Below are positions 60,225 through 64,000 of a stretch of DNA of 64,000 nt, in pieces (position 1 is the stretch's first letter; the number at the start of each line of letters is the position of its first letter). Location of the stretch: assembly GCA_003139695.1 (NCBI GenBank), contig PLJM01000018.1:62001-126000 (forward strand), given 5' to 3'. The position numbers were made by a program, and so were the translations under genes. The stretch comes from Candidatus Dormiibacterota bacterium. Its GTDB lineage: Bacteria; Chloroflexota; Dormibacteria; Dormibacterales; Dormibacteraceae. The notes beneath the pieces were generated by a model. It saw only the letters and a list, made by a program, of their open reading frames with translations. It was not told where the DNA came from and ran no database searches.

Positions 60225-61760
60225 TCAGGCCTTTTCCGTCACCTTGTATTCGAGGTAGGCGCCCAGCAGCAGTCGCGTGTGAGCTTCCAACGCCGGGACC
60301 ACGCTCATGACGAGGCCGATCACGGGGTATGCAAGGTATTGCAAGTGGACTCCGATCCTCTTCCACAGCGGCCACGTCTTCGGCTTGGGCGGCAGGATCA
60401 GGTACTCGAAGTACATGAAGAAGATCACCATCGAAAGGGTGGTGGACAGCAGCACGCTCGATGCCGACCACAACGTTTGACCGACGTCAGTTAGAGAGAA
60501 GTCGGTGCTGACCCACAGGGGAACCGAGGCGCCGAACATCAGCAGCAAAGGCAAAAACACCCAGTTGAGGTGATTCGCGAAAAGGTTGTAGAAGCGGCGA
60601 AAGCGCAGCCACCGTGAGATCTCCTTGTGTCTGAAGAGGCGGATCAAGACGTAGGGCACGTCTGTCACTCCCCAGGCCCAGCGCTTGATCTGGTTGTATT
60701 GGCTCATATGAGTAGACGCGTAATCGCGCGAGTTGGGCGAGTCCCCATAGATCGGCAGGTATACGGACTTGACTGCGAAGCGCGAGCCGAACTCAAAGAA
60801 TGCCTTCCAGTAAAACCGTGAATCTTCGGGGATGACGTCCTTGTCCCAGTAGCCCACCCTGCGGACGAACTCCAGGCTGCACGTGTAGCTGCTGAACGCG
60901 ACCAGGCGGTGAGGTCGCGAGTGAAGGAACATCTGCCACTGCGACGTGATCGCCGACATCACGCGCACCGCCATCGGCACCTCCCAGATGTTGTTGTGAA
61001 AGAGGGGCACCGGCTGCCAGATCGCATAGTCCCGCAGCGTCTCGCGGGCATGGTGGAAGCTGATCCAGGCGAAATATTGTGTATGGACGCGATAGTCCGA
61101 ATCCAGGTCGGTGATCAACACCTTGCTGAGATCGACACCTTGCTCGGTCAGCAGGCGCACCATCCAGCGGCCGCCCCAGTTCATCGCCGCGGACTTTCCG
61201 ACCACGATCCCGGGCTCGAGCGGATCTTTGATGTGATAGAACCCGCCGAGCTGGCCGGAGAACTTCTCTTTGAGCCGCGCCACGTTCTCCCACCCCGGGA
61301 GATCTGTCTCGCGCGTGATGATCCCGATGATCTTCAGGTGCGCCGGATAGTTGGAATCCACAATCGCCTGCACCGTCCGTTCCAGCACGCTGTACGGCTC
61401 CGTATAGGTCGGGATGACGCAGAGGTGGGTGTACTGGAGCGGGTCGTGCCGTCCCTGCACCACTTCCTCCATGCACAGGGCGAGCCAGTCTTTCTTCATA
61501 TCTAGCCGCATGCGGTGCATCGTGCTGTAGATCCCGCCGACGACAGTCACTGCGCGGAACAGCCAGTACACGTCGTAAACGAGAACCACGCCGGCAACGA
61601 TCAGGGCGCCAGTCGAGTGGAAGACGATCGAGATCCAGGCCGGCGCGAGCAGAAGGATCCATGTGGTGAGTCCTGGCGCGGCCTCGAACAGGCGGTCGCC
61701 AAACTGCCTCAGGGCAACGCCGAATTGAGATCGTGGCCTCGCAGCTTGAGCTGTCGACAC
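60225..61760 (-). CDS. Membrane-bound GT2 glycosyltransferase, cellulose-synthase-like
   Basis: A 511-residue processive-type GT2 enzyme. Two membrane helices near the N-terminus (LTTWILLLAPAWISIVF, GALIVAGVVLVYDVYWLF) precede the GT domain with VIPTYTEPYSVLERTVQAIV, the DxD in LITDLDSDYRVHTQYF, the Asp of VIPEDSRFYWKAF, and Q-x-x-R-W in QYNQIKRWAWG. Four more membrane helices follow. These features match beta-glycan synthases, but specificity cannot be read. The GTG at 61760 is used; the extension to 61949 overlaps the upstream gene. Confidence 0.87.
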   Translation of the reverse strand: MSTAQAARPRSQFGVALRQFGDRLFEAAPGLTTWILLLAPAWISIVFHSTGALIVAGVVLVYDVYWLFRAVTVVGGIYSTMHRMRLDMKKDWLALCMEEVVQGRHDPLQYTHLCVIPTYTEPYSVLERTVQAIVDSNYPAHLKIIGIITRETDLPGWENVARLKEKFSGQLGGFYHIKDPLEPGIVVGKSAAMNWGGRWMVRLLTEQGVDLSKVLITDLDSDYRVHTQYFAWISFHHARETLRDYAIWQPVPLFHNNIWEVPMAVRVMSAITSQWQMFLHSRPHRLVAFSSYTCSLEFVRRVGYWDKDVIPEDSRFYWKAFFEFGSRFAVKSVYLPIYGDSPNSRDYASTHMSQYNQIKRWAWGVTDVPYVLIRLFRHKEISRWLRFRRFYNLFANHLNWVFLPLLLMFGASVPLWVSTDFSLTDVGQTLWSASSVLLSTTLSMVIFFMYFEYLILPPKPKTWPLWKRIGVHLQYLAYPVIGLVMSVVPALEAHTRLLLGAYLEYKVTEKA

Positions 61761-61767
61761 CGCCCGA

Positions 61768-62457
61768 TTATGCCGGGGGAGCAGCCTCCGGTTGATCAAG
61801 AGCTTCCTGGACGGCAGCTTCCTGGTGCGGTTCGGCTGCGGCAGCAATCTCGACCTCGAGCCGTTCGGCTGCCGCCACATGCTCGGCGGCCGTCGCGACC
61901 CGCTGCTCATCGCCTGCCGCCCGCGCCGCTTCGAGGCTGGCTTGCGCATGCTGCTGCATGACGAGGGCGTTGCGATCGAGCAGAGAGACGCATGCGAGGC
62001 CGATGAGCGCGTCGGCCTCGAGCTGCAGGTTTCGATGCTCGCGCGCGATCGCCAGGCTCTCGGTGTGGAACCGCAGCGAGGGATCTCGATCGCCCTGGCA
62101 ATAGGCCAGGGTGCCTGCTCCGTACAGCGCTCTCGCCCTGGCTTCGGTGCGCTCCTCCCACTCGGATGCCTCGAGCATCCGGCCGAGCCAGTCCCGCCCC
62201 GTCGCGACCTTGTCCCGCGCCAGCCAGTACGGCCAGACGGCGCCGGCCAGGCTCAAACCCTGCTCGTGGTCGTGCTCGAGCGCCGATGCCAGAGCGGCCT
62301 CCAGGCTTTCTGACTCGCCGTCAAGGCGGTCGAACCAAGCCTCTGGGGACGGTCCCCGCAGGGCGGCCTCGGCAGCCACGATATCGGCCGTCAGCCCTTC
62401 ATCCACGGCATCACTGTGGCGGAATAGCGGCCGGGATGCATCGCTTGTAACTGGCAT
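61768..62457 (-). CDS. Stand-alone TPR region of a COG3903-type regulator
   Basis: A 229-residue protein. WFDRLDGESESLEAALASALEHDHEQGLSLAGAVWPYWLARDKVATGRDWLGRMLEA is the pattern that follows the NTPase domain in LuxR/COG3903-type ATP-binding regulators (WLDRLexExdNLRAAL...), followed by TPR-like helices (ALYGAGTLAYCQGD, HTESLAIAREHRNLQLEADALIGLACVS). The NB-ARC and HTH domains are absent, so this is a detached TPR module or a truncated regulator. The ATG at 62457 shares CATG with the thioredoxin start on the other strand. Confidence 0.7.
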   Translation of the reverse strand: MPVTSDASRPLFRHSDAVDEGLTADIVAAEAALRGPSPEAWFDRLDGESESLEAALASALEHDHEQGLSLAGAVWPYWLARDKVATGRDWLGRMLEASEWEERTEARARALYGAGTLAYCQGDRDPSLRFHTESLAIAREHRNLQLEADALIGLACVSLLDRNALVMQQHAQASLEAARAAGDEQRVATAAEHVAAAERLEVEIAAAAEPHQEAAVQEALDQPEAAPPA

Positions 62458-62851
62458 GGATAACCTCAAGCACCTCGATGGGCCGACTTTCGCCGCCGAC
62501 GTGCTTTCGGCGGGCTTGCCGGTGGTCGTGGATTTCTACGCGGACTGGTGTCCCCCTTGCCGGATGATGACCCCGGCGCTTGAGCGCCTGGCGGCCGAGT
62601 TTGAGGGCAAAGTCACGATCGGCAAGATCGACGTGGACATGTACCAGGACATCGCCATCCAGTACGGGGTGATGGCAATGCCAACGCTGGCACTGTTCAA
62701 AGGCGGAAAGATGGTCGACCGCATGGTCGGCTACCCGGGCAGCGCCAACCCGATCCGAGCGTGGATCGAAAAGCACGTCCCAACGGAAGCCACGAAAGAA
62801 GGTCCGAAGGCGAACCAAGCAGTCTCGGCCGACGTCAAACCAACCGCTTAA
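62456..62851 (+). CDS. trxA: Thioredoxin
   Basis: A 131-residue thioredoxin with LPVVVDFYADWCPPCRMMTPALERLAAEF, i.e. a WCPPC active site in place of the usual WCGPC, then IGKIDVDMYQDIAIQYGVMAMPTLALFKGG, where the cis-Pro sits in AMPT. The WCPPC form is known in several thioredoxin-like proteins and shifts redox potential. A charged tail of about 20 residues follows the fold. The ATG at 62456 overlaps the divergent TPR gene start. Structured repeat copy D begins 14 bases behind the stop. Confidence 0.93.
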   Translation: MDNLKHLDGPTFAADVLSAGLPVVVDFYADWCPPCRMMTPALERLAAEFEGKVTIGKIDVDMYQDIAIQYGVMAMPTLALFKGGKMVDRMVGYPGSANPIRAWIEKHVPTEATKEGPKANQAVSADVKPTA

Positions 62852-62865
62852 CAAACAACACGCCA

Positions 62866-63030
62866 CTAGCGCGGCAGGGTTGGCCGGGGTCCCCCTGGCC
62901 ATGACTTTGTTCTCTCGACTCCTAATCGCCGCGTGGAGAGACTATTTCGTAATTAGTCCCATCCCGGGAGGAAGAGCAGGCGCGCGCGAAGCGCCCGCCG
63001 ATGAGGGGGAACCGACTGGTTCCCCCTCAT
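62866..63030 (+). repeat. Structured repeat family 1, copy D
   Basis: CTAGCGCGGCAGGGTTGGCC, ATGACTTTGT, an internal hairpin with TCTCTC and GAGAGA, CCCATCCCGGGAGGAAG, a GCGCGC hairpin ending GCCCGCC, and perfect terminal 13-bp arms ATGAGGGGGAACC and GGTTCCCCCTCAT. It lies between the convergent stops of trxA and glnB. Belongs with copies A, B and C. Confidence 0.8.
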
Positions 63031-63043
63031 AAGCCCGTAAGGG

Positions 63044-63412
63044 CTAATGCCCCCACATGGCGCGCTCTGCATGCTGCACAGTTTCGGCGCCGTGTTCGCC
63101 AGTGCGGATCCTGACGGCGTCCTCTATGTCAAGAACGAATATCTTGCCGTCACCAACCTCGCCGGTTCGCGCGGCCGCCGCCATCTTGTCGACCACTGTC
63201 TTGACGATCTCGGCGCGCATCACGGCTTCGATCTTCAAGCGCGGCCGCAGCGAGATGTGCACTGCGGTGCCTCGATATTTCTCGGTGTAACCCCGCTGGG
63301 CGCCACACCCTTTGACCTCGGTCACAGTGACACCTGACACCCCACACTCGTCGAGCACGTCCTGCACCTCCTGCAGCCGCTCGTGCCGGATGACCGCCAT
63401 AACCATCTTCAT
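63044..63412 (-). CDS. glnB: PII-type nitrogen regulatory protein, no Tyr51
   Basis: A 122-residue PII signal protein: VMAVIRHERLQEVQDVLDECGVSGVTVTEVKGCG, the T-loop with GYTEKYRGTAVHISLRPRLKIE, and GDGKIFVLDIEDAVRIRTGEHG (the ATP/ADP-binding B- and C-loops). In the family numbering position 46 is Tyr, but position 51, the tyrosine that is uridylylated or adenylylated, is Val. It lies downstream of amt with an ATGA overlap, so it probably gates the ammonium transporter in response to 2-oxoglutarate and ATP/ADP. Confidence 0.94.
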   Translation of the reverse strand: MKMVMAVIRHERLQEVQDVLDECGVSGVTVTEVKGCGAQRGYTEKYRGTAVHISLRPRLKIEAVMRAEIVKTVVDKMAAAARTGEVGDGKIFVLDIEDAVRIRTGEHGAETVQHAERAMWGH

Positions 63413-64000
63413 GCTCGCGCCACCTCCCCGTGAGTCGGTACCGACTCCGTCGAATGATGTGGCATAACAGTCGGCGTGTCAGCGGGACGGTATATGCCGC
63501 CCGGCACTGGCATGAACGATTCGGGGTAGCCCCACATGCCGTGCTCGCTGATGTCGAGCCCGTCCATCTCTTCACGAGCCGAGACGCGCAGGCCGACCGT
63601 TTTCTTGATGATCCAGAACAGCGAGTAGCTGAGGATGAACACCGTCACGAACGAGGCCGTCACGGCAATCGCCTGAGCGCCGAGCTGGTGGAAGCTGCCG
63701 GTGTAGAAGAGACCGCCCTGACCGACGCCGTTGAACTTGGCGAGCGCCGGCACCGTGAACAAGCCGCAGCTGAGCGTGCCCCAGATGCCTGCCAACCCGT
63801 GGGCGGGCAGCGCCCCGACCGGATCGTCGAGGTATTTGTCGAGGGCGAGAACACCGACCACCACGATCATGCCTGCAACCGCTCCGATGACGATCGCGGC
63901 CCACGGCTCGACGTAACCGGATGGCGCGGTGATGGCGACAAGGGCCGCGATGGCACCGTTGCCGATCATGCCGACGTCCATCGTCTTGGTGATGAGATAG
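63409..64000 (-). CDS. amt: Ammonium transporter, C-terminal part (cut by window edge)
   Basis: The last 197 residues of an Amt/MEP/Rh-family channel; the frame remains open at the window end (YLITKTMDVGMIGNGAIAALVAITAPSGYVEPWAAIVIG), so the gene begins outside. The segments DPVGALPAHGLAGIWGTLSCGLF, with the conserved pore histidine region, and VTASFVTVFILSYSLFWIIKKTVGLRVS are typical. The cytoplasmic tail EEMDGLDISEHGMWGYPE is the conserved PII-contact region. Its stop overlaps the glnB start (ATGA). Confidence 0.93.
   Translation of the reverse strand, partial: YLITKTMDVGMIGNGAIAALVAITAPSGYVEPWAAIVIGAVAGMIVVVGVLALDKYLDDPVGALPAHGLAGIWGTLSCGLFTVPALAKFNGVGQGGLFYTGSFHQLGAQAIAVTASFVTVFILSYSLFWIIKKTVGLRVSAREEMDGLDISEHGMWGYPESFMPVPGGIYRPADTPTVMPHHSTESVPTHGEVARA

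Overview
The window is 64 kb of GC-rich, densely coded chromosome with very short intergenic gaps, many 4-base start/stop overlaps (ATGA, GTGA, TTGA) and frequent GTG or TTG starts. It contains no phage, insertion-sequence transposase, rRNA or CRISPR array. The gene set points to a free-living soil-type bacterium of the Actinobacteriota/Chloroflexota side of the tree: an LLM-fold F420-type oxidoreductase, a DUF222-HNH (13E12-type) protein under a Gram-positive-type SOS box, short HisG plus HisZ, an arg operon with an embedded argR, and a b6-type quinol:cytochrome oxidoreductase. A candidate phylum such as Dormibacterota would fit, but that is inference and not proven by the window.

Layout. 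0-5.6 kb: accessory genes (DUF2277, a membrane protein, a SIMPL protein, a YcaQ-like glycosylase with a DUF2087 partner, an NmrA-type reductase, an LLM oxidoreductase, a lipoprotein). 5.7-12 kb: tRNA-Ser(UGA), serS, lysS, a metallo-beta-lactamase-fold protein, a GAF/HD-GYP phosphodiesterase-like protein, coaX. 12-19.4 kb: arginine operon argC-J-B-D-R-G-H on the minus strand, without argF. 19.4-20.6 kb: DUF222-HNH gene. 21-27.7 kb: histidine operon hisZ-G-D-B-H-(methyltransferase)-(PAS protein)-hisF-hisI, without hisA or hisC. 27.8-28.7 kb: TPR protein with an acidic tail. 28.8-35.5 kb: a complete branched-chain amino-acid-type ABC importer (two substrate-binding lipoproteins, livH, livM, livG, livF). 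35.6-47 kb, minus strand: membrane protein, cupin, phosphohexomutase, mannose-1-phosphate guanylyltransferase, metK, patatin, ahcY, apt, UDP-sugar decarboxylase-like and UDP-glucose dehydrogenase genes, and a GT4 glycosyltransferase. 47-57 kb: second nucleotide-sugar dehydrogenase, epimerase, GT2, rmlBCA, DNA polymerase IV, DnaQ-like exonuclease, flippase. 57-60 kb: trpS and a Rieske/split cytochrome b module. 60-64 kb: membrane GT2, TPR protein, thioredoxin, PII protein and ammonium transporter (cut by the window edge).

How it fits together. The 36-57 kb part is a surface-polysaccharide supply line (GDP-mannose, UDP-glucuronate/xylose, dTDP-sugar, glycosyltransferases, flippase) interleaved with the S-adenosylmethionine cycle (metK, ahcY, apt). 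The arg and his operons, the ABC importer and the amt-glnB pair make nitrogen and amino-acid metabolism the other theme.

Most notable. (1) A family of four roughly 165-171 nt elements (35.5, 48.4, 51.5 and 62.9 kb), each a chain of hairpins sitting against gene 3' ends. The terminal hairpin shows compensatory base changes between copies, so a conserved fold is likely; I do not recognise the family. (2) A second GC-rich repeat of about 53-63 nt at gene 5' ends, one copy read in frame as the N-terminus of ArgG. (3) An SOS box placed exactly in the promoter spacer of the DUF222-HNH gene. (4) argH has no ATG, GTG or TTG codon for its conserved N-terminus. (5) A 200-bp antisense overlap joins polymerase IV and a proofreading-type exonuclease.
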